This document shows, in pieces, positions 15,901 through 22,898 of a DNA stretch of 24,768 nucleotides. The notes under the pieces are model-generated. The model was not told the origin of the DNA. It did not search any database and saw only the letters and a program-made list of their open reading frames with translations. The position numbers and the translations under genes were made by a program. The DNA is from an uncultured Muribaculaceae bacterium (lineage in GTDB: Bacteria > Bacteroidota > Bacteroidia > Bacteroidales > Muribaculaceae), in contig CAJUMR010000039.1 of NCBI GenBank assembly GCA_910587475.1, positions 1 through 24,768 of the forward strand, written 5' to 3'. Each line of letters begins with the position of its first letter. Positions within the stretch are counted from its first letter, which is position 1.

Positions 15901-15954
15901 AATAACGATTAGATGATAATTATGCGGTTGATAATGAGTTGACGTATTTTTCCG

Positions 15955-15985
15955 CAAAGATACAAATAAGCGAGAGCAAAACAAA
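15955..15985 (-). promoter_or_regulatory. Bacteroidetes-type promoter for fumarase
   Basis: On the minus strand TTTG (15985-15982), 19 nt, TATCTTTG (15962-15955) is a full consensus match. Initiation near 15949 leaves a leader of about 50 nt and excludes the longer upstream start codon. Confidence 0.75.
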
Positions 15986-16052
15986 ATCTAAATTGTGTTT
16001 TTCTACGGTCGTTCACAATGTCATCGAAATCGGAGATATTGAATGATAAAAA

Positions 16053-16084
16053 TTTGCCAATAAAGAATTATTTCCGTAATTTTG
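16053..16084 (+). promoter_or_regulatory. Bacteroidetes-type promoter for serC-serA
   Basis: TTTG (16053-16056), 20 nt, TAATTTTG (16077-16084) is a full consensus match. Initiation near 16090 leaves a leader of about 20 nt and excludes an in-frame ATG at 16082. Confidence 0.78.
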
Positions 16085-16111
16085 CAGCATATAAAACCAA
16101 TTAAAGTTTTT

Positions 16112-17182
16112 ATGAAAAAACATAATTTTTATGCGGGACCGTCGATACTCAGCGAGTATACGATTAAAAACACCGCCAATGCAATCATTGATTTTGCCAA
16201 CACTGGCCTTTCGGTTCTCGAAATCTCTCACCGCAGCAAGGAATTTCAGGCTGTGATCGATGAGGCTTCAGCCCTGGTGAAAGAATTGCTTGAAGTGCCC
16301 GAGGGCTATAGCGTGCTGTGGCTCGGAGGCGGAGCGTCGATGCAGTTCTGCATGCTTCCCTTCAACCTTCTCAAAACAAAAGCATCGTATCTCGACACCG
16401 GCACATGGGCATCAAATGCCATCAAAGAAGCCCGTCTCTTCGGAGAGGTTGACGTAGTGGCATCGTCGAAAGACGCCAACTACACGTTTATCCCTAAAGA
16501 TTATGTGATACCTGCCGACTCAGATTATTTCCATTTCACAACTAACAATACAATCTATGGCACAGAGATGCGCTTCGATCCCGACGCACCCTGCCGTCTG
16601 GTTGCCGACATGAGTTCTGACATCTTCTCTCGTCCGATCGACGTTGCAAAGTATGATGCCATCTATGCCGGCGCACAGAAAAACCTCGCTCCTGCAGGTG
16701 TGACACTTGTCATCGTGCGCGATGATGCTCTCGGCCATGTCGACCGTCAGATACCGACGATGCTCGACTACCGCACTCATGTGAAGAAGGGTTCGATGTT
16801 CAACACTCCTCCTGTGCTTCCGATCTTCTCGGCGCTCCAGACTTTGCGCTATTATAAGATGATGGGTGGCATCAAGGAACTCGAACGCCGCGACCTCGAA
16901 AAGGCTGCTCTGCTCTACGATGCAATCGACTCAAGCCGTATGTTCGAGGGAACGGTGACAGATACTGCCGACCGCTCGATCATGAATGTATGCTTCGTGA
17001 TGACTCCCGAATATAAGGAACTCGAAAAAGATTTCATCGACTTTGCTGCCGGACGTGGTATTGTCGGCATCAAGGGACACCGCTCGGTCGGAGGCTTCCG
17101 CGCGTCGCTCTACAATGCTCTGCCCGTCGACAGCGTCCGTGTGCTTGTCGAAGCTATGAAAGATTTCGAGGCTACCCGATAA
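16112..17182 (+). CDS. serC: Phosphoserine aminotransferase
   Basis: A 356-residue class V PLP-dependent aminotransferase that converts 3-phosphohydroxypyruvate plus glutamate to phosphoserine, the second step of serine synthesis, and can act in pyridoxal phosphate synthesis. The start HNFYAGPSIL is the family N-terminus. EISHRSKEF, GGGASMQFCMLPFNL and SDIFSRPIDV are conserved. The Schiff-base lysine is Lys190 in YAGAQKNLAPAG, and the C-terminal HRSVGGFRASLYNAL is typical. The ATG at 16112 is used because an upstream in-frame ATG (16082) overlaps the promoter. serA follows after 34 bp, so the two enzymes for consecutive steps share one transcript. Confidence 0.98.
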   Translation: MKKHNFYAGPSILSEYTIKNTANAIIDFANTGLSVLEISHRSKEFQAVIDEASALVKELLEVPEGYSVLWLGGGASMQFCMLPFNLLKTKASYLDTGTWASNAIKEARLFGEVDVVASSKDANYTFIPKDYVIPADSDYFHFTTNNTIYGTEMRFDPDAPCRLVADMSSDIFSRPIDVAKYDAIYAGAQKNLAPAGVTLVIVRDDALGHVDRQIPTMLDYRTHVKKGSMFNTPPVLPIFSALQTLRYYKMMGGIKELERRDLEKAALLYDAIDSSRMFEGTVTDTADRSIMNVCFVMTPEYKELEKDFIDFAAGRGIVGIKGHRSVGGFRASLYNALPVDSVRVLVEAMKDFEATR

Positions 17183-17216
17183 CAGTAACGTCACATTCTT
17201 CAACAGTTATAAAGAT

Positions 17217-18140
17217 ATGACAAAAGTACTTGTCGCCACTGAGAAACCGTTTGCTGCCGTTGCGGTCGACGGTATCCGCAAGGTGGTTGAGGACGCGGGC
17301 TTCGAACTCGCCCTTCTTGAAAAATACAGTTCGCGTGACGAGCTTCTCGCTGCTGCAGCGACAGCCGACGCGATGATCATCCGCAGCGATAAGGTGGGCG
17401 AAGATGTGTTTGCAGCCGCCCCTGGTCTGAAAATCGTTGTACGTGCAGGCGCCGGCTACGATAATGTCGATCTTGCAGCCGCGAGCGCCCATGGAGTCGT
17501 AGTCGAAAACACTCCCGGCCAGAACTCCAATGCTGTAGCAGAGCTTGCTCTCGGCATGATGGTGATGGCTGCCCGCAACAGCTACGACGGCACGTCGGGT
17601 TCTGAACTATCCGGCAAGTCGCTCGGTATTCAGGCTTTCGGCCAGGTTGGTCGTAACGTGGCCCGCATTGCCAAAGGTTTCGGAATGGAAGTTTCGGCAG
17701 TCGATCCTTATTGCCCTGCTGAAGTTATGACTGAGGCTGGAGTTGCAGTGTGTGGTTCTGTGGCTGATCTCTATCGCAATAATCGATATGTGTCGGTCAA
17801 CATTCCCGCCACACCCGAGACAGTCAAGTCGATCGGCTATGATCTTCTCATGTCGATGCCTAAGAATGGCGTGGTTGTGAACACAGCCCGTAAGGAAGTC
17901 ATCGACGAAGCAGGTCTCGCCCGTGCACTCGACGAACGCGCCGACCTCAAATATTTTGCCGATGTCAAACCGGACAGTGCCGATGAACTGACAGCGCGTT
18001 TCGGTAGCCGCGTGTTCTTCACTCCCAAGAAAATGGGTGCACAGACAGCCGAGGCCAACATTAACGCCGGCATTGCGGCTGCTCGCCAGATCGTTGCTTA
18101 TTTCAAAGACGGTTGCGAACGTTTCCGTGTCAACAAATGA
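17217..18140 (+). CDS. serA: D-3-phosphoglycerate dehydrogenase, short Bacteroidetes type
   Basis: A 307-residue NAD-dependent dehydrogenase for the first step of serine synthesis, 3-phosphoglycerate to 3-phosphohydroxypyruvate. Substrate loop RAGAGYDNVD at 76-85; Rossmann motif GIQAFGQVG at 137-145; Asp163 after the second strand fits NAD; catalytic Arg225 lies in VNTARKEV. Where most family members have TPH, this one has TPKKMGAQTAEAN, placing Lys271 at the usual general-base histidine. I recall the same motif in Bacteroides homologues, so this is a lineage form rather than a mutation. There is no ACT or other C-terminal regulatory domain, so classical serine feedback through ACT is not expected. 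It pairs with serC. The DUF1015 gene that I recall downstream in other Bacteroidales is absent; a terminator follows instead. Confidence 0.95.
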   Translation: MTKVLVATEKPFAAVAVDGIRKVVEDAGFELALLEKYSSRDELLAAAATADAMIIRSDKVGEDVFAAAPGLKIVVRAGAGYDNVDLAAASAHGVVVENTPGQNSNAVAELALGMMVMAARNSYDGTSGSELSGKSLGIQAFGQVGRNVARIAKGFGMEVSAVDPYCPAEVMTEAGVAVCGSVADLYRNNRYVSVNIPATPETVKSIGYDLLMSMPKNGVVVNTARKEVIDEAGLARALDERADLKYFADVKPDSADELTARFGSRVFFTPKKMGAQTAEANINAGIAAARQIVAYFKDGCERFRVNK

Positions 18141-18176
18141 TTCCCGGCTAAGTCCAGGTCACTGAATATAATGATC

Positions 18177-18215
18177 AAAAAAGGTCGCCCTCTAGTTGGA
18201 GAGCGACCTTTTTTT
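18177..18215. terminator. Bidirectional terminator between serA and the beta-barrel gene
   Basis: A6, then ggtcgccctc (18183-18192), a 6-nt loop, gagagcgacc (18199-18208) and T7 form a stem with one mismatch and U-tracts in both directions. It sits between two convergent genes. Confidence 0.9.
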
Positions 18216-18232
18216 GAGAGTTGAGGTCTGGA

Positions 18233-18835
18233 TTAGAACAGCCATGCTGCAGTCACTGTCCAGCAGTGGGTTTTGCCGTCGATAGGTTTCACGTCTGCGT
18301 TGCCGACAGTCTCGATGGCGTTGTTTAGACCAAAGCCATAGTGTGCGCTCACCTGGAGATGGCTGAAGAATTCGAGACCGAGACCGAAGTTCCACGATGT
18401 GTCGACGCTCTTGTACTTGAATGCATCGCCGATGGCGCGCTTCGAAGTCATGAATGCAAAGCTCGGACCAGTGAAGATATAAGGCTTGACGATCTTTCCG
18501 ATGACGGGCACGCCTATTTTCCACTTAAGGTTGACGGGGATTTCGAAATAGTCGCTGTGACGGGTGGCAATGGCTTCGCCTTTGGAGTATTCGAGGGTGC
18601 GGCGTACATACATGAATGAAGCGTCGAGGCCGACTCCGATGACCGGAATGGTAAACTCGCCTTCAAGACCGGCTGTCCATCCCGAACGGTTGTCGGAATC
18701 GAGGACTTTTTCGTTGAAATGCATTGAGTTGACATTGATGCCGACACGAGGTCCGAATTTGAACTGGGCGTTGGCTGATCCTGCAATGGCGATCATCGCA
18801 ACGACTGCAAGAAGAATACGTTTGAATGATTTCAT
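18233..18835 (-). CDS. Small outer-membrane beta-barrel protein (PorT/OMP_b-brl-like)
   Basis: A 200-residue exported protein. The signal peptide MKSFKRILLAVVAMIAIAGSANA is followed by QFKFGPRVGINVNSMHF, a common mature start of this family. Amphipathic strands follow in series, such as WTAGLEGEFTIPVIGVGLDASFMYVRR, FEIPVNLKWKIGVP, VKPYIFTGPSFAFMTS, WNFGLGLEFFSHLQVSAHYGFGL, and a terminal strand HCWTVTAAWLF ending in Phe, as expected for BAM-inserted barrels. About eight strands are predicted. The frame is open upstream to 19021, but only the ATG at 18835 gives a signal peptide. Specific function is unknown; these proteins are often annotated as porin-family or PorT-family without experimental support. 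It is divergent from the DUF59 gene. Confidence 0.88.
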   Translation of the reverse strand: MKSFKRILLAVVAMIAIAGSANAQFKFGPRVGINVNSMHFNEKVLDSDNRSGWTAGLEGEFTIPVIGVGLDASFMYVRRTLEYSKGEAIATRHSDYFEIPVNLKWKIGVPVIGKIVKPYIFTGPSFAFMTSKRAIGDAFKYKSVDTSWNFGLGLEFFSHLQVSAHYGFGLNNAIETVGNADVKPIDGKTHCWTVTAAWLF

Positions 18836-18882
18836 GATTGTAATGGTTGTTAAGTTAATAATTCTCATTGTATTCAATGTGG

Positions 18883-18890
18883 CAAAGTTA
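18883..18890 (-). promoter_or_regulatory. Candidate -7 element for the beta-barrel gene
   Basis: On the minus strand this is TAACTTTG, a full TAnnTTTG match, about 48 bp before the ATG. The -33 region is poor. Confidence 0.5.
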
Positions 18891-18902
18891 GCATTTTTTT
18901 TG

Positions 18903-18910
18903 TAACTTCG
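18903..18910 (+). promoter_or_regulatory. Candidate -7 element for the DUF59-lpxH operon
   Basis: TAACTTCG is one mismatch from TAnnTTTG and ends only 7 bp before the ATG at 18918. If used, the transcript would be leaderless or nearly so. No clear -33 element is present. Confidence 0.4.
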
Positions 18911-18917
18911 CGACATT

Positions 18918-19238
18918 ATGACACAAGAACAACGAACAACCATAGAAGAACGTGCCGTCGAGATGCTGCGCACGGTCTTCGATCCCGAGATACCGGTCGA
19001 CATATATAGCCTCGGCCTCATCTACCGCATTGAACTCCACGACGACGGTGTGCTCGACATCGACATGACGCTTACTGCACCAAATTGTCCTGCCGCGGAT
19101 TTTCTCATTGAAGATGCGCGTCTGAAACTCGAATCTATCGAAGGTGTTTCGGCAGTAAACATCAATCTTGTCTTCGAACCTGAGTGGAACAAGGATATGA
19201 TGTCGGAAGAAGCCAAGCTTGAACTCGGGTTTCTGTAA
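18918..19238 (+). CDS. DUF59/MIP18 family protein (SufT-like Fe-S assembly factor)
   Basis: A 106-residue protein of the MIP18/DUF59 family, associated with iron-sulfur cluster assembly or delivery to apoproteins. The signatures are MLRTVFDPEIPVDIYSLGLIYRI near residues 16-37 and DMTLTAPNCPAADFLIEDARLKLESI near 49-75. The single conserved Cys in APNCP is the usual cluster- or metal-contacting residue. The length is that of stand-alone family members, with no Mrp ATPase domain fused. In many Bacteroidetes such genes sit near suf genes; here the neighbour is lpxH, 23 bp downstream, so the pair probably shares a transcript without an obvious functional link. The window has one clear Fe-S client candidate, fumarase, but no direct link can be claimed. 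Confidence 0.92.
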   Translation: MTQEQRTTIEERAVEMLRTVFDPEIPVDIYSLGLIYRIELHDDGVLDIDMTLTAPNCPAADFLIEDARLKLESIEGVSAVNINLVFEPEWNKDMMSEEAKLELGFL

Positions 19239-19261
19239 CATCCGTATATACATTATTATAT

Positions 19262-20059
19262 ATGTATTCAGAGGTGTCTCGACGGACAAATACCTATTTC
19301 ATCAGCGATCTCCATCTTGGAGCTGCATATCTCGACAGACCTATTGACCGGGAGAGGGCTATAGTTGGTTTTCTGCGGTCAATCGCTGCCGATGCAGCCC
19401 GTATTTATCTGGTAGGTGATATTCTCGATTATTGGTTTGAATACCGCACTGTCGTGCCCAGAGGCTATGTGCGTTTTTTCGGCGCGCTCGCCGAGATTGC
19501 CGATTCAGGTGTCGAGATCACATGGCTTATCGGTAACCACGATATCTGGATGTTTGATTATCTTCGTGACCAGATCGGCATAAAGGTTGTCGATGGTGCG
19601 GTCACGACCGATATTGATGGTCGTCGTTTCTTTATTTGCCACGGCGATGGTCTTGGGAAGCTTGCTCCGTCATTCCGGTTTATCAGAAGTATGTTCCGTA
19701 ACCGGTTTTGCCAGAAAATTTATGCTGCTATCCATCCCCGTTGGACTGTTGGGTTCGCACATTGGTGGAGCGCAAGTAACCGGGATTATGATCGCGCACC
19801 GCGTCCTGTGTTCAGTGGAGCGATGAAAGATGGTGTGGAAGCATGGGCTGAAAGTTATGTTTCTGAGCATCCCGAAGTCGATTTTATTATTCTTGGCCAC
19901 CATCATGTTATGGTCGATGAAGCTGTAGGCCCGAAAGCCCGCCTCGTGATTCTCGGCGACTGGATCTATAATTACAGTTACGCTGAGTTTGACGGCGAGA
20001 AACTCGAATTAAAGCAATATGCAACGGCTCTTTCTGAATTTAACAATATTTCACAATAG
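19262..20059 (+). CDS. lpxH: UDP-2,3-diacylglucosamine diphosphatase
   Basis: A 265-residue calcineurin-like metallophosphoesterase that removes UMP from UDP-2,3-diacylglucosamine to give lipid X in lipid A synthesis. It acts at the cytoplasmic face of the inner membrane. All di-metal motifs are present: SDLHLG (Asp16, His18), GDILDYWFEY (52-61), GNHD (91-94), CHGDGL (His127) and GHHH (212-215). The YWFEY segment after GDxxD is characteristic of LpxH rather than of general phosphoesterases. The first few residues (MYSEVSRR) are an ordinary lead-in to the first strand, and the ATG at 19262 is the only good start. No terminator follows immediately; the first one is 215 bp further on. Confidence 0.92.
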   Translation: MYSEVSRRTNTYFISDLHLGAAYLDRPIDRERAIVGFLRSIAADAARIYLVGDILDYWFEYRTVVPRGYVRFFGALAEIADSGVEITWLIGNHDIWMFDYLRDQIGIKVVDGAVTTDIDGRRFFICHGDGLGKLAPSFRFIRSMFRNRFCQKIYAAIHPRWTVGFAHWWSASNRDYDRAPRPVFSGAMKDGVEAWAESYVSEHPEVDFIILGHHHVMVDEAVGPKARLVILGDWIYNYSYAEFDGEKLELKQYATALSEFNNISQ

Positions 20060-20185
20060 TAAAATTCGATTGTTAATTTAAGAAAACTTTAGGCTATATT
20101 ATTTAAATTCAACTCTTTGCGAATTTTGATTTGCGGTAAAATAAGTTTGGTGTCAAAAAACTATGTCGTAGAACATATAAAATAA

Positions 20186-20217
20186 TTTGGCAAGCTATCA
20201 GAAAAGCCGCAACTTTG
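20186..20217 (+). promoter_or_regulatory. Promoter-like signal inside the lpxH 3' region
   Basis: TTTG (20186-20189), exactly 20 nt, CAACTTTG (20210-20217) differs from the Bacteroidetes consensus only at the first base of the -7 box. It faces no protein gene, only a terminator 57 bp downstream. Confidence 0.45.
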
Positions 20218-20222
20218 TCACG

Positions 20223-20307
20223 CAAACCTAAAACAATCTTTTTTACCTTAGAAATTGTACCTATTGGAAACTTAAAAAAAAAGACTCAGTGATGAGTCTT
20301 TTTTTTT
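20223..20307 (+). ncRNA. Candidate small RNA, about 85 nt
   Basis: This is the stretch between the expected start of the promoter-like signal at 20186-20217 and the end of a strong intrinsic terminator. It contains no convincing reading frame. It would end in a gactca/tgagtc hairpin with a U9 tail and have an unstructured AU-rich 5' part. No known RNA family is recognised. A 3' UTR fragment of lpxH is the main alternative. Confidence 0.3.
20274..20307. terminator. Bidirectional intrinsic terminator
   Basis: A9, gactca (20283-20288), a 4-nt loop, tgagtc (20293-20298), T9. The symmetric tract would work in both directions between the convergent lpxH and aminopeptidase transcripts. Confidence 0.9.
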
Positions 20308-20330
20308 GTCCTTACGTGAGGGCAAAATAT

Positions 20331-20374
20331 TAGCCTGTGGCAGTTCCCGCATATGCGGAATTTGCCCCAGGCTA
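20331..20374 (-). terminator. 44-bp imperfect palindrome after the aminopeptidase gene
   Basis: TAGCCTG (20331-20337) and CAGGCTA (20368-20374) enclose GGCA/TGCC and a perfect central CCGCATATGCGG, so nearly the whole 44 bp can fold into one hairpin with a few mismatches. It starts 30 bp after the aminopeptidase stop, which suggests a terminator, but on the minus strand only a weak T-stretch (ATATTTTG) follows. A repeat element or protein site is an alternative. Confidence 0.5.
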
Positions 20375-20403
20375 TTAAGTGTTGCGCGTTGTTTGATTCA
20401 AGA

Positions 20404-21711
20404 TCAGCAGTTGTAGAAGCGGGTGAACGCGGCGATGATATATTCGTGGTCTATCACAGATGCTGTTTCTCTTACTGAGTGCATAGCCCACATTGCGGCG
20501 CCCATGTCGACGCCTCTGAGGGGAATCTGCGAAGTCAGTATATTTCCGAGGGTCGATCCGCCTGCCACATCGCTGTGGTTGACAAAGTACTGACATGGCA
20601 CGTCGGCTTGTTCGCATATCACACGGAACACGGCAGCAGAGTCGGCATCGGTCATATATTTGCAGTTGGCGTTGATTTTCACTACAGGGCCACCTCCCAG
20701 ACGTGGGTGGTTGGTCGGATCTTGTTTTTCCGGATAATTGGGGTGGATTGCGTGAGCGTTGTCTGCCGAGATCATGAACGAGTTGGCCACAGCCCGCATG
20801 TAATCTTCCTCGTTGCCTCCGAGTGAACTGCAGATGCGACGAAGTATATAGTCGAGTTCGGGCGAAGCAGCGCCTTGTTTTGTACCTGATCCTGTTTCTT
20901 CATTATCGAAAATTGCTACAACTTTGGTCATTGTAGTGTTGTCGTCAGACTCAAGGAGTGCAGTCATGGCGCTATACGCCATGCTGAGATCGTCGAGGCG
21001 CCCTGATGTGATGAATTCGTCGTTGGCTCCGACGAGGCACGCTGGGGTTGTGTCGTAGAGCGACATGTCGAAGTCGAGAATGTCGTCAGTATCTACCCCG
21101 AGCTGGTCTGCGATCAGGTTCAACAGATAATTGTTGCGCTCTGCGGTGTCGTTGATGAGTGCAAGCACCGGCAGCATGTCTTTTTGTTTTGACAGTGGGT
21201 TGCCTTCGTTGACAGCTCGGTTGAAATGGATGGCGAGATGTGGGATAGTGAGCAGCGGTCGGTCGAATCTCACCAACTGGTGCTCGGGATGGAGTGGATC
21301 GTGGCTGCGGAGTATCACGCGTCCGGCCATCGACAGAGGGCGGTCAAACCATGTGTAGAGTATCGGACCTCCGTAGACTTCGGTGTTGAGTTTGAGTGCA
21401 CCTCCGGCTGCAGCCATTTCAGCCGCCGGTTTTATGCGGAAGCCGGGCGAGTCGCTGTGCGCCGATATGATCTTGAAACCGTCGGATGGAGCTCCTGAAC
21501 CGGCGACAAACGCAAAAATGGCTGAGTCGTTTTTGACAACGTAGTATTTCCCGTTGGGCTCGATGTGCCATGGCTCGCCTTGTTCGAGTCTGATGAAGTC
21601 GGCCGCTTCGAGACGACGGCGTATGGTGTCTACGGCAAAGAAGTTGACAGGAGATGAGTTCATGAACGTCATGAGGTCGTCGATGTGGACGAGGGCTTCA
21701 GGTCTTGGCAT
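20404..21711 (-). CDS. M18 family metallo-aminopeptidase
   Basis: A 435-residue di-zinc aminopeptidase of family M18, which removes N-terminal (often acidic) residues from peptides in the cytoplasm. The metal and catalytic motifs are present: SAHSDSPGFRIKP with His85, GRLDDLSMAY with Asp240, FDNEETGSGTKQGA with Glu271/Glu272, SADNAHAIHPNYPEKQD, and near the C-terminus GAAMWAMHSVRETAS with the last zinc-binding His. The frame is open upstream to 21804, but that region lies inside the preceding gene and the family start resembles MPRPEALVHIDDLMTFMNSSP, so the ATG at 21711 is used. It is the last gene of the yicC-gmk-nadD-DUF5063 operon, 29 bp after the DUF5063 stop. Confidence 0.95.
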   Translation of the reverse strand: MPRPEALVHIDDLMTFMNSSPVNFFAVDTIRRRLEAADFIRLEQGEPWHIEPNGKYYVVKNDSAIFAFVAGSGAPSDGFKIISAHSDSPGFRIKPAAEMAAAGGALKLNTEVYGGPILYTWFDRPLSMAGRVILRSHDPLHPEHQLVRFDRPLLTIPHLAIHFNRAVNEGNPLSKQKDMLPVLALINDTAERNNYLLNLIADQLGVDTDDILDFDMSLYDTTPACLVGANDEFITSGRLDDLSMAYSAMTALLESDDNTTMTKVVAIFDNEETGSGTKQGAASPELDYILRRICSSLGGNEEDYMRAVANSFMISADNAHAIHPNYPEKQDPTNHPRLGGGPVVKINANCKYMTDADSAAVFRVICEQADVPCQYFVNHSDVAGGSTLGNILTSQIPLRGVDMGAAMWAMHSVRETASVIDHEYIIAAFTRFYNC

Positions 21712-21740
21712 GGCTTGTAAATGGTTGGTGAGATGGATTG

Positions 21741-22253
21741 TCAGTCTTGTTTGTATTTGATGCGGTTCAGAGCCCTGAGAACGTTGCAAAGGGGCCTGCT
21801 CCAATATTGTCCGAAGTCTTCGCTGATTAATGCAAGTGCATCAGCAACGGTTTCTTCGGTAGAGTCTTTGGCTGTCTCGAGAAAGTTGTAGAGCACCTGG
21901 AAAATATCGCAGAGGTCTTCGGCGACGCTTGCCGCGATAGGGGTGTCGGAGTACTTCATGTCTTCCTCGAATACTTCGAGGTATGCATCATCTTCGCCGA
22001 GAAGCATCTCGATTGTCCTGCGGAGTGAGTCATAACTGTCTTCGTCGAGCGAGTCGTCGATGTAGCCGTCGACAGCTCCAAAAGGTTGCTTGAGGTCCGA
22101 AGCCGAAATGTAGAGGCGGGGTAGCAGACGGATCATGGAGTTGACAAAGTCGTCGGCGGTGGTTTCGCGGGCGTTTTCGATCGCTTCGCAGTACTCATTG
22201 CTGAGGGCGATGAACGCAAGTGAGTTAGGAGAGAGTCTGTTATTATCGGTCAT
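21741..22253 (-). CDS. DUF5063 domain-containing protein
   Basis: A 170-residue acidic, mostly alpha-helical cytoplasmic protein matching, from memory, the DUF5063 family common in Bacteroidetes. Landmarks are SLAFIALSNEYCEAIENA near the N-terminus, FVNSMIRLLPRLYISASDL at about 36-54, and GQYWSRPLCNVLRALNRIKY near the end. No catalytic motif, signal peptide or membrane segment is visible, and its function is unknown. It lies between nadD (26 bp gap) and the M18 aminopeptidase (29 bp gap) in one minus-strand operon, which links it to housekeeping genes but does not indicate a role. Confidence 0.82.
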   Translation of the reverse strand: MTDNNRLSPNSLAFIALSNEYCEAIENARETTADDFVNSMIRLLPRLYISASDLKQPFGAVDGYIDDSLDEDSYDSLRRTIEMLLGEDDAYLEVFEEDMKYSDTPIAASVAEDLCDIFQVLYNFLETAKDSTEETVADALALISEDFGQYWSRPLCNVLRALNRIKYKQD

Positions 22254-22279
22254 TGTCTGTCGGTTGTTTTTGATACTCG

Positions 22280-22885
22280 TTATTTTTTCGCGGCCGGAGG
22301 TGTATAGAGCTTGTTGTCGCGGATGTATTTATAAACACCCTGGGGCACAAAATAGCTCATGTCCTTGCCGCGCAAAATGGCGTCGCGTACGAATGTGCTT
22401 GAAATGTTGACCATCGGGGCATCGACGACTTCGAGGCCATCGACATAGACCGATTCTATAGGATAGCCGGGGCGGGGATAGACTATCACGCCGTAATCGT
22501 CGAGTATCCGCTCGTGATCGCGCCATTTGTCGAATATCTTCCAGTTGTCGCTGCCGATGACGAGTTTGAAGCGTTTGGATGGATGTCGCTTGCTGAGCAG
22601 ATCGAGAGTGTCGATCGTGTAGGATGGCCTTGGCATTGACAGTTCTATGTCGCATGTCTCGATGTCGAGTGCCCCTTTTGTAGCGAGGGTGATCATGGCC
22701 AGACGCTTCATGTCGGGGATCAGTCCCGACGCTTCCTTGAGAGGGTTGAGCGGGGAGAGGGTGAGCCACACTTTGTCGACATATTTCCATTGGGTGAGAT
22801 ATTGGGCAACCATCAGGTGACCCATGTGCACGGGGTTGAACGATCCGCCGAGCAGTCCTATTGTTTCAATCCGCGACTCTGTCAT
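22280..22885 (-). CDS. nadD: Nicotinate-nucleotide adenylyltransferase
   Basis: A 201-residue nucleotidyltransferase that joins nicotinate mononucleotide and ATP into deamido-NAD, the penultimate step of NAD synthesis. LLGGSFNPVHMGHL at about 11-24 carries the HxGH nucleotidyl-transfer motif. VWLTLSPLNPLKE corresponds to the substrate loop, and SSTFVRDAI near the C-terminus is the ISSTxxR motif that binds ATP phosphates. IGSDNW is also typical. It begins 13 bp after the gmk stop, so expression should be coupled to gmk and yicC. Confidence 0.96.
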   Translation of the reverse strand: MTESRIETIGLLGGSFNPVHMGHLMVAQYLTQWKYVDKVWLTLSPLNPLKEASGLIPDMKRLAMITLATKGALDIETCDIELSMPRPSYTIDTLDLLSKRHPSKRFKLVIGSDNWKIFDKWRDHERILDDYGVIVYPRPGYPIESVYVDGLEVVDAPMVNISSTFVRDAILRGKDMSYFVPQGVYKYIRDNKLYTPPAAKK

Positions 22886-22898
22886 GACAAAGGTGAGG

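Larger units (their letters stand above)
20060..20403. other. AT-rich 344-bp intergenic region between convergent lpxH and aminopeptidase genes
   Basis: No protein-coding gene is apparent. The left two-thirds is markedly AT-rich and contains promoter-like signals reading rightwards: TAAGTTTG at 20142-20149 with a TTTG 22 nt before it, and a better-spaced set at 20186-20217. A strong bidirectional terminator lies at 20274-20307. The last part holds an imperfect 44-bp palindrome (20331-20374). The content fits a long lpxH 3' UTR, a small RNA gene, or both. Confidence 0.6.

Noticed and set aside
15364..15912. A 182-codon plus-strand open frame antisense to fumarase
   Set aside because: Composition and lack of motifs match an antisense shadow of a high-GC3 gene, and it runs across the fumarase start codon.
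17217..18140. SerA considered as an inactive pseudo-enzyme because the catalytic His is absent
   Set aside because: The frame is intact, lies in an operon with serC, and the TPKKMGAQ motif is remembered as typical of Bacteroides homologues.
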